In this document: one piece after another, positions 1 to 11,993 of the stretch
Numbering within the stretch: the stretch's first letter is position 1
How the letters are laid out: every line of letters begins with the position of its first letter
Assembly (NCBI GenBank): GCA_039000515.1
Contig: JBCFYV010001001.1
Span: 2,889,889 to 2,953,888 of the forward strand
Reading direction: 5' to 3'
Length of the DNA: 64,000 nucleotides
DNA from: Timema cristinae
Lineage: Eukaryota > Arthropoda > Insecta > Phasmatodea > Timematidae
Program-made: the position numbers and the translations under genes
Notes under the pieces: model-generated
What the model was told of the DNA's origin: nothing
Databases searched by the model: none
What the model saw: the letters and a program-made list of their open reading frames with translations, nothing else

Positions 1-27
1 AAAGTTTTTCTTTTCGATTCCAGCCGT

Positions 28-280
28 TACCCACCTCAAGGGCGTAGTTGGCTAACGCCCTAGTTTCGTGTTGAGCTAGACTGCCGAGAACAGGGAGATC
101 AGGTTTCGAATCTCACTCGGGTGAAATAGGGGGGGTTTCACTAAATGGTTTTCCACTCTTCTTCCACGTAAATGCGGGTTCACTTCCTCTATATTTAACC
201 TTACCAATTCCTAAGACACTAGCGTAATTTAGTACTTGAGCGTATAACCCGAACGGGTAGTTAGGGTGTCTAGCCAAACT
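28..280 (+). mobile_element. SINE2 copy, near full length
   Basis: Degenerate tRNA-like head followed by a B-box-like stretch (GGTTTCGAATCTC near 103-115), then the SINE2 body. It ends in the tail motif ATAACCCGAACGGGTAGT that recurs through the window. It lies in an UNC93-like intron. Family membership rests on alignment by eye to the copies at 32862 and 63765. Confidence 0.75.
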
Positions 281-962
281 ATATTTTTAAATGCCCTCAC
301 GTTTCCAGGTTTTCCAGATCCAATTTACTTTTTTCCAGACCTCTCTATATTAATATTAAGTATATTACCAAAATCATTTTTTTAAGATTACAGATTGATA
401 TAGTGTTTTTTTTTATACATACATAGACATTGTGAAATTTTGTCGCTCAATAAAGGGACTAAACGATTTCTGCCCCTGGGGAAATAGACTATTTTAAGTT
501 AAAAATAGATTTCAGTAAAATCGTATTGAGCCATTAAAAGATTGGCTCAAGCAAGAACGATATAAAATAGTTGTGAGACTGAGTCATTCTTAGTTCCTTC
601 TACTTAAATTGTAGGCCTAATCAAATTTAGCGTATGTGAATAACCATGACTCAACTTTGGCTAAAGACACGTGGCAGAAGGGTGGAAAGACACAAAACTC
701 ACTTGTTGACCTTGAGAAGTGATATTAGTTCTAGTCAATCAGGGACAATGGTTTGAAATTGATTCTAGGTAGGTATTAACTGGAAGAAAAAGTGCTGTTT
801 TGACTATTGCGAATCAAAATATGAGGCTTTTTTTTTTTTTTAGTCAAAATGTAAACATTCCATAAATTTAATAAAATTCCTTGACTTTTCCATTACTTTT
901 CCCTGACTAAGCAAAATCCCTGTTTTCCAGGTTGCTGGAAACTCTGTATTAGCACGCGGTGC

Positions 963-964
<2 letters not shown>

Positions 965-1007
<43 letters not shown>

Positions 1008-1010
1008 CAG
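965..1010 (+). repeat. (ATT)n microsatellite forming the acceptor tract
   Basis: A run of ATT units sits directly against the CAG of the UNC93-like exon, so the polypyrimidine tract is made of microsatellite. Just upstream is the near-palindrome TTAGCACGCGGTGCTAA, which matches SINE tail ends read from both strands. Confidence 0.8.
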
Positions 1011-1278
1011 GCGTACGTGTCCTGCGCGCTGGGGATCCACAACGTGGGATACGTCATGATCTGTTTCGGCGTGGTGAACGCTGGATGCTCCCTACTGTTC
1101 GGATCTGTGATGAAGTTCGTTGGCAGGCTACCCATCATGATGATGGGCGCCGTGGTCCACGCCTGTCTGGTGGGGGTGCTACTCATCTGGAGACCCAACC
1201 CCGCATCCCCCCTCGTCTTCTTCACCATCTCCGGGTTGTGGGGGGTCGGTGATGCCGTCTGGCAGACGCAGGTCAACG
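1011..1278 (+). CDS. UNC93-like protein, penultimate coding exon
   Basis: This exon encodes 89 residues of an UNC93-like protein, a multi-pass plasma-membrane protein with a major-facilitator-like fold. It starts after the acceptor TTCCAG at 1005-1010 in phase 0 (AYVSCALGIHNVGYV...) and ends in phase 1 at the donor GTGAGT (1279-1284). Three hydrophobic helices are visible: around GYVMICFGVVNAGCSLLF, IMMMGAVVHACLVGVLL and LVFFTISGLWGVGDAVWQT. The GLWGVGDAVWQTQVN segment followed by GIYGTLF in the next exon is typical of the family. The exon is GC-rich against an AT-rich background. All earlier exons lie upstream of the window. Known from the family: UNC-93 modulates a two-pore K+ channel in worms; the insect substrate or partner is not shown here. 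Confidence 0.93.
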
Positions 1279-1399
1279 GTGAGTCTCCTACTTAGGATGG
1301 TCACATTTATTTATTTTTATAAAAAAAAATAGTTTATATGTCATCTTTGATAAAAGATTACCGAGGCCCCGGATTTTGATGACATTTATTTTTATTTAA

Positions 1400-1786
1400 G
1401 GTGAGGATGTAGGAAACGCGAGTTAAGGGACGTATGTTTGCAGGTTTTTTTTAATAGCAAAGCATTCTTTTGGCAAACATAAATAAAATAATTATTCGGT
1501 AGAAACATATAATTTCATTTTCTTCACGTCATGGTGACCTCAAAATTTCTTGAATATCTGTCATGAATATTAGATTATAAACTTTATAAATGAATATTAA
1601 AAAGTTGTCATTAAATTCCAGGACAACCTTGAGAGGTATTCAAGAACCATTGATAGCACTATGTGTAAGATAGCTAAGCTCTATATTTCTACTGGAGCAA
1701 TAAATATTTTATTTTGGTCGAAAGAATGTTTTGCTATAAAAACTGCAAAAATATTGTCCTTAGCTCGCGTTCCCTGCACTTCCAAT
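1400..1786. mobile_element. FB1 palindromic element, TTAA-flanked
   Basis: The left arm (GGAAACGCGAGTTAAGGG near 1411) and right arm (CTCGCGTTCCCTGCAC near 1764) are inverted repeats. The match continues inwards through TTTGCAGG.../...AACTGCAAAA and CTTGAATATCTGTCAT/GGTATTCAAGAA, so nearly the whole element can fold on itself. TTAA occurs at 1396-1399 and 1787-1790, the expected target duplication of piggyBac-type insertion. No coding capacity. Confidence 0.75.
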
Positions 1787-2986
1787 TTAAAGATACAGGG
1801 GGATTTTACAACAAAACTAAAATAATCCGGACTATTTGTACATTTGCGCCACTACCCTTCATATTTTAAATAGTAGACCTTTGCATGGAATAAAAAATCA
1901 AACTAAAGAGTTAGGAACGTTGATTCTACATATCTTCCCAAACCTTCCTTCTCCCCCTTTTATTTCACCATGAAACTTGGGTTGCGTTACAGTTGCTAGG
2001 CCTACATTTCTTCATCAAAGTAAAATCATTATGTTCAAAATATAAATGGCGTGCGTGACTTCACAGATGGTCATTTGACGAAAAATGAACTTTTATTATT
2101 CTATATTATTCTATAAGTGTCTGGAATGAAAGGGATTTTTTTTAATACCTAGAAAATACAGGGAATTTTGTATTAGGGAAATAGCGGCAACCCTGACATG
2201 TGAAAATAAAACTTTGTTCATAAGCTCCTGTTTTAGAAATGTTTATTTCATAGGTAATTTTTTGTCATTTTGAATTTTTAGGTAGTATTTTCAATTTACT
2301 TTTTTCATTTTTAGACATATAATATAAATAATATCAATGTTTAGTAAATCCACGAATATTCAAACACAAGATTTGTCGCCACATTGGTTAGACTGAGCAG
2401 CTTATTTTTTAATCTTCAGATTAACTTAGTTAATCTACTTACGGTTGAAAAATTGGCACTACCTTTTGTACCGTATAAGGAAATATTATTTCCCTACTAT
2501 ACAAATACATTTTTATAAAAAAAAGTAAACATTTAGTAAATATCAGGGATTTGCGATTAGTCCTTTTTTTTTTCAAGTTCGAGTAGGCTCTAATATAGAG
2601 CTTAATTTGGATTAGAAATATTTAAAGTTGAATTTTTAAGATAAGCCTATGCATAAACCATAAGTACAAAAAGTACATTTTTAGAATGAGATTTTTTAGG
2701 GTAAAAAAGTTACTTCACAAATTTTGTTTTTAAAATAAATGCAATATAAGTGTAAAACTTATTTCTTCTTAAGTAGACAAAAGTAAATAATGAGATGATT
2801 CTATTTGATATGAAATAAATAATATCTTAAATTGAATAAAATTAACTGAATTCAGAATTTAAAAAAAAAAAAACAAAATTCCGACCATTCCAATTTTTTG
2901 GGTTTTTATAAAGATCTTCTATCGAGTTTAAGCAGTCGAATATGTGATTCGGATTCGACAAAAGTTCCTGTAATAATAATAATATT

Positions 2987-3024
2987 TAGCACCGCGTCTT
3001 ACTACCCGTTCGGGTTATACGCTA
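2987..3024 (-). mobile_element. SINE2/SINE1 tail fragment
   Basis: Only the shared tail is present (TAGCACCGCGTCTTACTACC to GGGTTATACGCT). It cannot be assigned to SINE1 or SINE2 because the tail is common to both. Confidence 0.7.
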
Positions 3025-3329
3025 AGTTCCTGTAAATTGTTATGGTGAGCTACGAATCATTCGTACGCCACGTACGATCCTTGGGGTCTCTATCTGGTTT
3101 TCGACTCAAATAAATGCAGCACCTCCAGCCATGGAAAATCACTACCCATAAAATAATTATAGCCCAAACTGTATACGTATAATTATTTGTTTGATAGTTT
3201 TTAATCATACAATTTTTTAAACTAACCCAATCTAAGCAAAATATTAGATAAAACATGATATTAGCGCTTGGTAGTCTTTAGTTCTAGATGTTTAAACTGA
3301 ATACTGGTATGTGATTAACGTGAGTTAGG

Positions 3330-3650
3330 TGTGTTTTTTTGCCACTTTTATATAAAAAAATATTTTGGCCAAAATAAATAAAAAAAAATAGTTCCAGAAG
3401 AAATAAAGAGTTTAATTATCTTCATATGTTGATATCAACAGTTCTTGAATAACTGTCACGAGAGTAGTAGTATTAGACGATAAACTTTTTAAATTAACAG
3501 AAAAGTTTGTCATTAAATTCCAGGACACCTTTGACAGATATTCAACAACGTTTGATAAAACCATTTGAATAAAATTATACTCTATGTTTCTACTTTTAAA
3601 ATATTTTATTTATGTTGACGAAAATAATATTTTAATATAATAACTGTAAG
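3330..3650. mobile_element. FB1 copy, decayed
   Basis: Shares the central part of FB1 (TTCTTGAATAACTGTCACGA, then CATTAAATTCCAGGACACC and GACAGATATTCAACAACG). The outer ends are degraded and no TTAA pair was found. Confidence 0.6.
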
Positions 3651-3992
3651 AATACTCCCCTCCTCTTCCACCACGTCCCAATGATTAACATTATTTCGGT
3701 CAAGAACAAACATATACAAATGTGATGACGTAACACACTGTTTACAGAAATGATTTCGTTTCACATATTCACCAGGTAAGGAGGAACGACCTAGAGGTAA
3801 TAATAGTTTGGGGTCAGAAAACGTAAACCTAATGCTGCGTGCTACAAATAGATTGGTTTCCTCACACAATACTTACTACCCATCACTTCACGATAATGAT
3901 ACTGGAGAGAAGTTTGTACAGTACAATTTTCACAGGAAGGGTCTTTATAGAAAATACACACTTTTTTGCACTCAATATTGATTTTCTTATAG

Positions 3993-4245
3993 ACCGTGTC
4001 TTACTACCCGTTCGAATTGTTCTCATATGTACTATAATCACGCTAGTGTGTTAGGGATTTAAAAAGGTTACATTTAAAGGAAGTGTATCCTCATTTGCTC
4101 CTAAGGATAGTGGGAAACTATTTAGGAAAAGCCACGCTCACCCCCCCCCCCCCCCGACCAGGATTCGAACCTAAATCTCCCCCCGTCATCGGCAGTCAAG
4201 GCTATTGCGAGAGTGACGACTTGAAGCAATTTACCACAGAGGTGG
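3993..4245 (-). mobile_element. SINE2 copy with internal poly-C
   Basis: Reads tail to head on the + strand: ACCGTGTCTTACTACCCGTT at the left, a B-box complement (GGATTCGAACC near 4161) and a head region rich in mismatches. A C-run of about 15 bases at 4141-4155 replaces the usual CCTCAGTACACC spacer. Confidence 0.7.
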
Positions 4246-4249
4246 GTCC

Positions 4250-4440
4250 TTAACATTGATAATATATTACTATTTTATTATTGTTTTGGTAGTTTATAGT
4301 ATTGATAGTATATATCAAAATTGATAGCTATATATTACAAGTCTCGACGTATGAATAGTGAAAATAGATCTAGTAACTTTTTATAGCTGTCAGATAAGGC
4401 TGGTTCTATGAAAATTGAACTTTATTCAAAGTATTATCTG
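4250..4440 (-). mobile_element. DNA1 copy
   Basis: Matches DNA1 in reverse: ATTGATAGTATATATCAAAATTG, then GTCTCGACGTATGAATAGTG and GATCTAGTAACTTTTTATAG. Ends not resolved. Confidence 0.55.
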
Positions 4441-4639
4441 ATCTTCATGAGGACTGCGGATTATTCTACCGTCTAATCATGGTCTACCAAGAGTATGAAA
4501 TTTTGTTTTGAGAATTAAGATAAAACGAAGATCTGAAAATAATTAAAGCACAATAATGTAATGATTATGTGAATTTGTTTTAAAGGTTACACATAATCGA
4601 AGTTTTTTGTTTTTACCAACATTTTTCTGGAAATTGCAT

Positions 4640-5195
4640 AAGATTAAAGGAATGGTTTTGATTAACTTTTGTTCCGAAAAATGAGCGGATTCAAAAATAT
4701 TATTTCAAGTAACTTTAATTCTTGTGGCTTTATAGGATAAAAAATATGATTTTAGTTAACTTTTGTTCTGGGAACTGTGCCGGATCCAAAATATGATTAT
4801 AATTAACTTTTGTTCTGGGAACTGTGCCGGATCCAAAATATGATTTTAATTAACTTTTGTTCTGAGAACTGTGCCGGATCCAAAATATGATTTTAATTAA
4901 CTTTTGTTCTGAGAACTGTGCCGGATCCAAAATATGATTTTAGTTCGCGTTTGTGTTTGGAACTGTATGAAATATTTTTTTATTTTAATTAACTTTTGTT
5001 CTTGTAAATATGTGGATCAACAATATTATTTTAATTAATTTTTGTTATTGGAGTTGTGCCAGAATAAAAACATATTCTAAATAGTTTTTGTCTTAGAACT
5101 GTGCAAACAAAATAATAATCCAATTAGTTATTCTTTTAGACAATTTATAGAACAAATATATTTTTCAATAAACCTTTGGTTTGACATGAAAAATA
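4640..5195 (+). repeat. 47-bp tandem repeat array
   Basis: Four almost identical 47-bp units start at 4748, 4795, 4842 and 4889 (GATTTTAATTAACTTTTGTT, then CTGAGAACTGTGCCGGATCC). Each carries a BamHI-type GGATCC. Units before 4748 and after 4936 are the same repeat but diverged, so the array decays outward from a homogenised centre. It lies inside the UNC93-like intron. Confidence 0.9.
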
Positions 5196-5297
5196 TTTGA
5201 GCTATCTGTTAATAAGTATTAATATGTCTTGAAAACGGTACCAACCTGTGTTTTTTACTAACTATTTTTCAAGCGACTGTTAAAACAGAGTCATTTG

Positions 5298-5605
5298 GAT
5301 CTGTAGGGGACGCGAGTTAAGGGCAGTATTTTAACAGATTTTATAGCAAAACTTTTTTGGCCCTTATAAATAAAATGATGCTCAAGTAGAAACAGATTTT
5401 AAATTTCTCCATATGGTGATATTTACAGTTCTAAAATATCTGTCATGAACATAGTGGCACTAGACGAGAAACTTAAAAAAAAAAAGATATTTAAAAAAAA
5501 TTACATTGCATGACACCCTTAACATATATTCACTATGTGTGGAAAATTATGCTATTAGTTTTCCACTGGAGCAATATTTGATTTATTTTATCCAAAAAAG
5601 TTGAT
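5298..5605. mobile_element. FB1 copy, right arm truncated
   Basis: The left arm is clear (GGGGACGCGAGTTAAGGGC) as is the centre. The right arm stops at TTTATTTTATCCAAAAAAG, next to the SINE1 copy that follows. Confidence 0.65.
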
Positions 5606-5609
5606 TTAG

Positions 5610-5616
<7 letters not shown>

Positions 5617-5643
<27 letters not shown>

Positions 5644-5878
5644 CACTGCGTCTTACTACCCGTTCGGGCTACACGCACTTACGCTAATGTGTAATGGTAG
5701 GGTGATTGTGAGTTGAAATGGGAGACCTACAGTTTAACGTGGAATCCGAACCACGGTGGAAGCCTGGTATTCCCCACATTCACAAGTTGTGATTAATACA
5801 TGTATCGTCAGAAGTGAAGGAAGGGTTTGTTAATCAGATAAATCTGTGCCAGGACCGAGGATTGAACCCCGATTTATA
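5617..5878 (-). mobile_element. SINE1 copy, head truncated
   Basis: An (ATT)n tail at 5617-5643 is followed by the complement of the SINE1 body down to GGACCGAGGATTGAACCCC (B box). The A-box half of the tRNA head is missing. A possible target duplication around GATTTA is weak. Confidence 0.8.
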
Positions 5879-6361
5879 TAATCAATTCTGCTATCATATT
5901 ATTCGTTTGGTAAAAAATAATTTTTATTTTCTGGTTTAACGTTAGAATGTGTTCGTTATGTCCTCTCCTCTCGCCATCTTACAGTGATTGAGAGCGTGTG
6001 ACGCCTATGATTATAATATATTTGGCGACATATATCTGGAGGCTATCACATGTGTCGAGTATTGAAGGAAACAACTTTCTTATACAATAACTTTAAGACA
6101 CCAACATGACACATTACTGTAAACAACTATGACAGGTTTCGACTAATGTAAATTATTCGTTAAAATGTAGAGTTGCTCGCTTTATATAATCTTGTTTGAT
6201 TAAAACACACGCTTGTTAAAATTTGATATATTTGTTGTTGTGTTTAAAATGATTTTGACACATCACTTTCTGAAGGAAAAAAATAAATCTTTCACTTTCT
6301 CGTTTGCATGTTTCGTTTGTGTCCTCAAAAATAGTTCAGAGTTTCATCTACAAGAGACTAA

Positions 6362-6478
6362 CGGTAGCTTTCACTAAACGGTTTACTAATCTTACTTCAC
6401 GCGAATGCGGGTACATTTACTCTAAATTAAACTTTCCTAATACCTAAAACATTAATGCAATTAGTGCATTCACGTAAA
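6362..6478 (+). mobile_element. SINE2 body fragment
   Basis: Matches the middle of SINE2 (TTCACTAAACGGTTTACTAAT, CACGCGAATGCGGGTAC, TAAACTTTCCTAATACC). Head and tail are absent. Confidence 0.55.
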
Positions 6479-7380
6479 ACTAAAACAGTCAGACATGGCG
6501 AAAAAGAATATATGTAAGAGATTGCTGGTTTCAAACGTTTATGTTTTCAAGGAATATTTTTATTAATCAAATGATGTCCACTTGGAGTCAAGGATACTTG
6601 AAATCTTGTGAAATGTAGGATCATAAAACTAAAACTACATTTCTATATGTAACTAATCTTGGAGCTAAATCATATCACTAAGTGAGCACTTCAGCAGATG
6701 AACTGTATTTCACATTTAATTAAAGACTTTTTTTTAAACTAATTTTTAAAAATGGCAGCGCGCATCAGTAAGCTAATTGAAAAACCAAATTTACAGACCA
6801 AAGTGATGCTTTATATACATATAAATGTATGTTTTGTTATCTATAAATAAATAATATATTGTACAGTATATATAGGTATAAAATATATATGTTCCATAAC
6901 AACATCATTTATAATTATATTATCTTAAACCCAATAAGGACCCTAGCCAATACTTTTAGATTACTTTAAATATGACATAAACCTCTTTTAATCATAATAT
7001 AAATATAATATAAAGTACATTAGAAGGGTCTCATGATTGTCTAAAAGATGTAAGCACTAGCTTAATTTAGTTAAAATTGGACTACACCCCCTTTTCCCCT
7101 TGTACTATTCATATATTATTATATGTATAAACTACTATTTATAAAAATGTATTTGATATATAACCGCTATATTGATACAAAATTATATATTTTTGCCCAA
7201 AAATTTATTTGTAGAATCTAATATAACTTGACAAGAGATGGGAATTTTTTGAACCCTATTGCCAATTCTTTTTTTTAATCTAAGGGAAATTTAAAAATTT
7301 TGGGTGATCCCCGATTTTTTAAGCTTACATTAAAAATGATGAGAATTGATTGGATATAACTCCAGGAATAATTTTTATTC

Positions 7381-8932
7381 TAGCACCGCGTCTTAATACC
7401 CTTTCGAGTGACACACATATGTACTAATTACATTAATGTGTTAAGGATTAGAAATATTTAATTTATAGGTAGTGTACCCACATTTGCATTAAGAAAAACC
7501 ACCCTCGGTACATCCTACTGCGATCAAACACCAATCTCACCGTCTTTAGTAGTCTAGTCCAACGGTTCCCAAACTTTCTCGACTTGCGAACCCCTTTCAC
7601 AAACACCTGAGTTGCACGAACCCCTGGTAAATAAATATCCATAACCACGCACTTAATTTTATACCTAATTTTAGAAATTTAGTTATTAAATTTAATAAAA
7701 ATGTTCAATACCTTTAAATTAACCTACTATAGCTCGGCAGGTAATTTGGGATACCCCACAAATATAATGAAATAGTATTGAAACCACTTAAGTACAAGTT
7801 CAAATAATTAAAAATAAATATAAATAAAATAAGCAAAGTACTGTAGTAACATTTTCTTATCCTTACTGTCACAATATTATTACATTTCACACGTTTTTTA
7901 AAGTGGTACTGGAAATTGTTGCTTTGACATAACTGAAATACCCTACTTACTTTAATCACAAAATTCCATGTCGATTTAAGATTCAAAATTGTTAACAAGT
8001 TTTGACAACTACTCACCTCTTCACGTGACTTAGTGATAAGGATGCGCTTGCTTTGGATGGCACAAGAGCTTTAAAGTCAGGAACCACGGACAATAAATAA
8101 AGTCTCAAGTCACTTTCAGCATTAGCCTGTTTCTGTATTTATTTTTTAAATAAGCTTATGCAGAAAAAGTTTCTCGCTCAAATACGTGGAAGAAAATGGT
8201 AACTAAGCTGTAATAGCTTTATTCTCTAACAAAGAGAACTCATCCTTTAAACTTAACCACAAACCAATTAATGACAAGAATTTATCGCTTTTCTTTGATT
8301 AAAAATCTGTGAAATTTAAAGGAGCTGCTCTTTTTCACTCGCGCTAATGTGGAGGGAGGGTTTCAAAACTGCTGTTTCTTCCAGGGGCTTGCAAATCCGA
8401 TTGTTATTATTGCACATGGCTGGGAAATATAATTTATATAATTATAGTCGTGAAGGATATCAAAGTAATCCGCTTGATTGCCAACTAAACACGTTTCCTT
8501 ATAGTTTGTTTTTTATGAACGACTCGATATGGTCTTGCACAGTAGAAACGTTTACATTTTACCCCTAAAGAGAGCAGTTTAAACTGTTAGTTTTTGAGAA
8601 AATGTCTGCCAAATAGGCTAAAGCCTTGAGCTACATTTGATCTTGCATGCACTTTGCTTTGTGAAAGGGATGGTTGGTAGGAAAAATGAAAACTTCGTGT
8701 TCAAACAATCTTGTAAATGTTCTACCTTGATATAACCACTTGACTTCAATGTGAGACGATAAACATTTGTAAATGCTTGCCTTTTCCTCACAAAGTGCTG
8801 CAAAAACCCGCCATTACAGAAATATTTTGGCGAATATCCTTGTAACCACAGTTTGGGAACCTTTGGTCTAGTCTATTGCGAGATTAGCGCTTTAAATCAT
8901 GTGGTCACTGAAGTGGGTACCTCCGGCAATAG
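7381..8932 (-). mobile_element. SINE2 copy split by a hAT insertion
   Basis: SINE2 sequence runs 7381-7559 (tail and body) and resumes at 8866-8932 (GTCTAGTCTATTGCGAGATT and the head complement). The interruption is the hAT-like element at 7560-8865. The 8 bp GTCTAGTC is present on both sides. Confidence 0.8.
7560..8865. mobile_element. Non-autonomous hAT-like element
   Basis: The terminal inverted repeats are CAACGGTTCCCAAACTTTC at the left and the complement CAAAGGTTCCCAAACTGTG at the right, typical of hAT ends. An 8-bp target duplication GTCTAGTC flanks it (7552-7559 and 8866-8873). At about 1.3 kb it is too short for a full transposase, and I recognise no transposase motif in its short open frames. 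It was inserted into an older SINE2. Confidence 0.85.
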
Positions 8933-9344
8933 TTGTCCAAAAGCAATCACTTTATTTTATAAATATATAAACATTTTCTTGATAAGATTTAGATTTTTCA
9001 TAAAACAATTTTTACACAAAAAATTGTTTATCAAAATAATTATGATTAAATAAATTAAAAACAAAAAAGGAATTTGGTGTGATGTGAGTTGCGTGCTTAA
9101 AATAAACAAGACAATGCATTTCCTATCATCCATTGTTCGGTTATGTAAAAAATAATACAAAAGTGCCATGCAAATCTGGACAGAGTAACTACTTTTTTTT
9201 TAAACATGACTATAACAACATTAAACTTACAAACTATCTTAACCCAAGGCAGAATCTCTAATTTGTTGCACGCAGACTTAGCGGTAAGAATTACCCCCAT
9301 TTGGCCATAGTACTCCATATATTAATAAGAACATGTTTTAAATA

Positions 9345-9420
9345 CCTCCACAGGACCAAACTAGAGCCCCCAAGATTTCGCGGTCGACCTCTTTAACCAT
9401 TCGACCACAGGGACAGGTGG
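9345..9420 (-). mobile_element. Possible tRNA-headed SINE fragment
   Basis: The complement contains GTGGTCGAATGGTTAAAGAG, an A-box-like stretch resembling tRNA-Ser/Leu. The B box is too degenerate to be sure and the family is unassigned. Confidence 0.3.
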
Positions 9421-9584
9421 GAAATAAAAATAACAGCGAGGTAGAAAAGTACAGTTCTAACCACCTTTCTCCTTGTGGAATGTATACTCGGGTGAGAATA
9501 AATAGACCATCACTAAACATACGTAACTAGAGTAGGATTTTGGAAAGAAGAAACTTTGCTAAAATACAAACATATTTATTTGTA

Positions 9585-9740
9585 GTCTACATTGATAATA
9601 TTTTACCATATTTAATGTCACGTTACGCGTTTTGATAGTATGTATCAAACGTGACAAACATGACTTGGCGTATAGGTCCATAGAAGTAGATATAGTAGTT
9701 TTGTCTAATGTCATAAGATTATTTATATGAAAATTGGATT
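9585..9740 (-). mobile_element. DNA1 copy
   Basis: Shows the DNA1 order in reverse: TTGATAGTATGTATCAAA, CATGACTTGGCGTATAGG, GATATAGTAGTTTTGTC and ATGAAAATTGGATT. Confidence 0.5.
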
Positions 9741-10170
9741 GAAGACTTTTATCAAAAACTTTGACTGAAAATTAAAATTAAATTTCTTTAAGATAATCAT
9801 TTTAAATAAGAACCACTTGGGAATAACATAAAATATCTATATATTATTGTACAATATAATCGCTATTTATTTTGGTCGATAGTGTTTCAAGATAATACCG
9901 GTATTGGAAACTTGTTAACGAACATTATATCTTAAACTTAAATAAAGCTCGGATTCATTTGTTAAATATAGTTTCTATAAGCATGGTGAGTTAAAATTAT
10001 TCAATTTTTCGGATTTTACTAACCAATGTGTAATTAGCCTTAAAAACTTCACAAACACACAAACACACCTAATTCTTTAATAACGGTAAACTAACTGAAC
10101 AAATCTTTACTTTTAGTTATTTTCATTGCGGTAGAGTGTGTAGACAATGCATTTTATTTGAAAATTTTTC

Positions 10171-10408
10171 TGTGCTGGGGTCCGGGGTTCAATCCTCGGT
10201 CCCGGCACAGATTTATCTGATTACCAAACCTTTCCTTCGCCTCTGACAAGACATCTTGTGAATGTGGGGAATGCCAGGCCTCCACCGTGGTTCGGATTCC
10301 ACGATAAACTGTAGGTCCTTCATTTCATCTCACAACCACCCTACCATTACACATTAGCGTAAGTGCGTATAACCCGAATGGGTAGTAAGACGCGTGCTAA
10401 TAATAATA

Positions 10409-10446
<38 letters not shown>
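10171..10446 (+). mobile_element. SINE1 copy, 5' truncated
   Basis: Begins inside the tRNA head just before the B box (GGGGTTCAATCCTCGG), has the full body and tail, and ends in (AAT)n at 10401-10446. No clear target duplication. Confidence 0.85.
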
Positions 10447-10787
10447 TAAGCAAATTGATTTTTCGAGTTCAATTTCATGACGTAGTTGCGAGGGTAGTAC
10501 ATGATAAATTAATTAAAGTTTTCGCGAAATTTATTTTCCGTCAATTTGATTGATATATCACTTAATAGGATATGTAGGATTACTTTATTAATGTTACATA
10601 TTATAACAACTCACATTATTTTGTAGTAAACCTTTTTAGATCAATAACAGAAATAAATAATTATAACAATTATTGGGCTTTTTTACTATACACTTGCAAT
10701 ATAATCATTTTCTTTTTCGTTTATTTGAGAAGTTTAATATGCACTTTCTGAACCGACTGTTTATGTCAGCACACGACTTATTAAATA

Positions 10788-10958
10788 ACTTAAGTCTAGG
10801 ACAGCACAACATCCAACCCCCGACCATTAATACATCACTGTGAAAGAGTAAACCCCCATTTTACAAATATTTTTCTTTTATACCTGAAATCAAACCCGGG
10901 ACCCCTAGCTCAGTAAACAGATTCGCTACCGACTAAGTTAAGGTGTCGGTCTGCTATA
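10788..10958 (-). mobile_element. SINE3 copy
   Basis: The complement reads GACACCTTAACTTAGTCGGTAGCG (A box) followed by a degenerate GGTTTGATTTCAGG B box and the SINE3 body (TCACAGTGATGTATTAATGG, TCCTAGACTTAAG). Confidence 0.7.
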
Positions 10959-11696
10959 TAGTCCCATGATATTACATTAATCTATTTTGTACATATGACG
11001 TTTGGAAGTGATTAGTACGTAATTCAAGAAGACTCCCTAAAATATGTATTTTTTTTTTACTTTCTCGTATATCTAAAGTTTTGTAATCTTTTATGTGAAC
11101 CCGAACTAAAAAAGAGTGAATATAACAAATTTGTATACTACCATATCTGTATGTGAGTCTGCCCCCATTTTGTCTGCCCTATGTATATTTTTTCCCATGT
11201 TTGTCGGTACTGAAACAGTTTGATTTGATTGGGTTCTTTACTAAAAATTTTCAAAAATATACTTATAACGATTTTGTTCAAATTAGAAACCTACGGAGTG
11301 TTTTTGTTGTTATATAACATTGTAAATTTAATTTATGATTTTTATTTTAAAAAAACATTTAAAGAAACCTAGTTAAATGATGACTAATATTTAAAGTTTA
11401 CGAATTTTCAAATATATATTTACGATGTTGTTAAAAATGTATACATGGGGAGTATTTTATATTATAAATAACATTGTTTATTGATAATTTATTTTTGAAA
11501 ATTTGAAAATTAATGTTCAAAAGAACATGTACGATTTGGTTGTAACATTTATTTTAAATTACTTTAATAATTCTTTAAACCTTCTTATTATAAGAGATAT
11601 ATTCGATGAATTCAAATTTTTAAAACCGTGACTATGATTTCTGAAACATTCCGCTTCAGTATTAGAATGGTCTAAGATGTCTGTTTTTACAATATA

Positions 11697-11902
11697 TTGG
11701 ATTGCCAATGATGGAGAGATCGGGATTAGAATCCCAATTGGGTGTACAGAGGGAGTTTTTTCAAAATGGTTTTCCTCTCTCGCACCACGTAAATACGGAT
11801 AAACTAGCTCTAAAATTAAACCTTCCTCATTCCTTAACACATTAGTGTAATTAGTACGTATACTTATAGTCCGAAAGCATATTAAGGTGTGGCGCTAAAA
11901 AT
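11697..11902 (+). mobile_element. SINE2 copy, head degraded
   Basis: A B-box-like GGATTAGAATCCC is followed by the SINE2 body (GGTTTTCCTCTCTCGCACC, CACATTAGTGTAATTAGTAC) and a mutated tail (TATAGTCCGAAAGC). Confidence 0.65.
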
Positions 11903-11993
11903 ATTTAAAATTAGAGCCAACCTTACGAAGACCTGTTAGAAAAGCCAGGACAGGAAAAAAGTTTGCATCTTGGAGAGTATAGTCTATCCAAAA

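Noticed and set aside
959..1276. Other-frame and minus-strand open frames over 962-1276
   Set aside because: They translate the ATT microsatellite as poly-Ile or poly-Asn and shadow the real exon.
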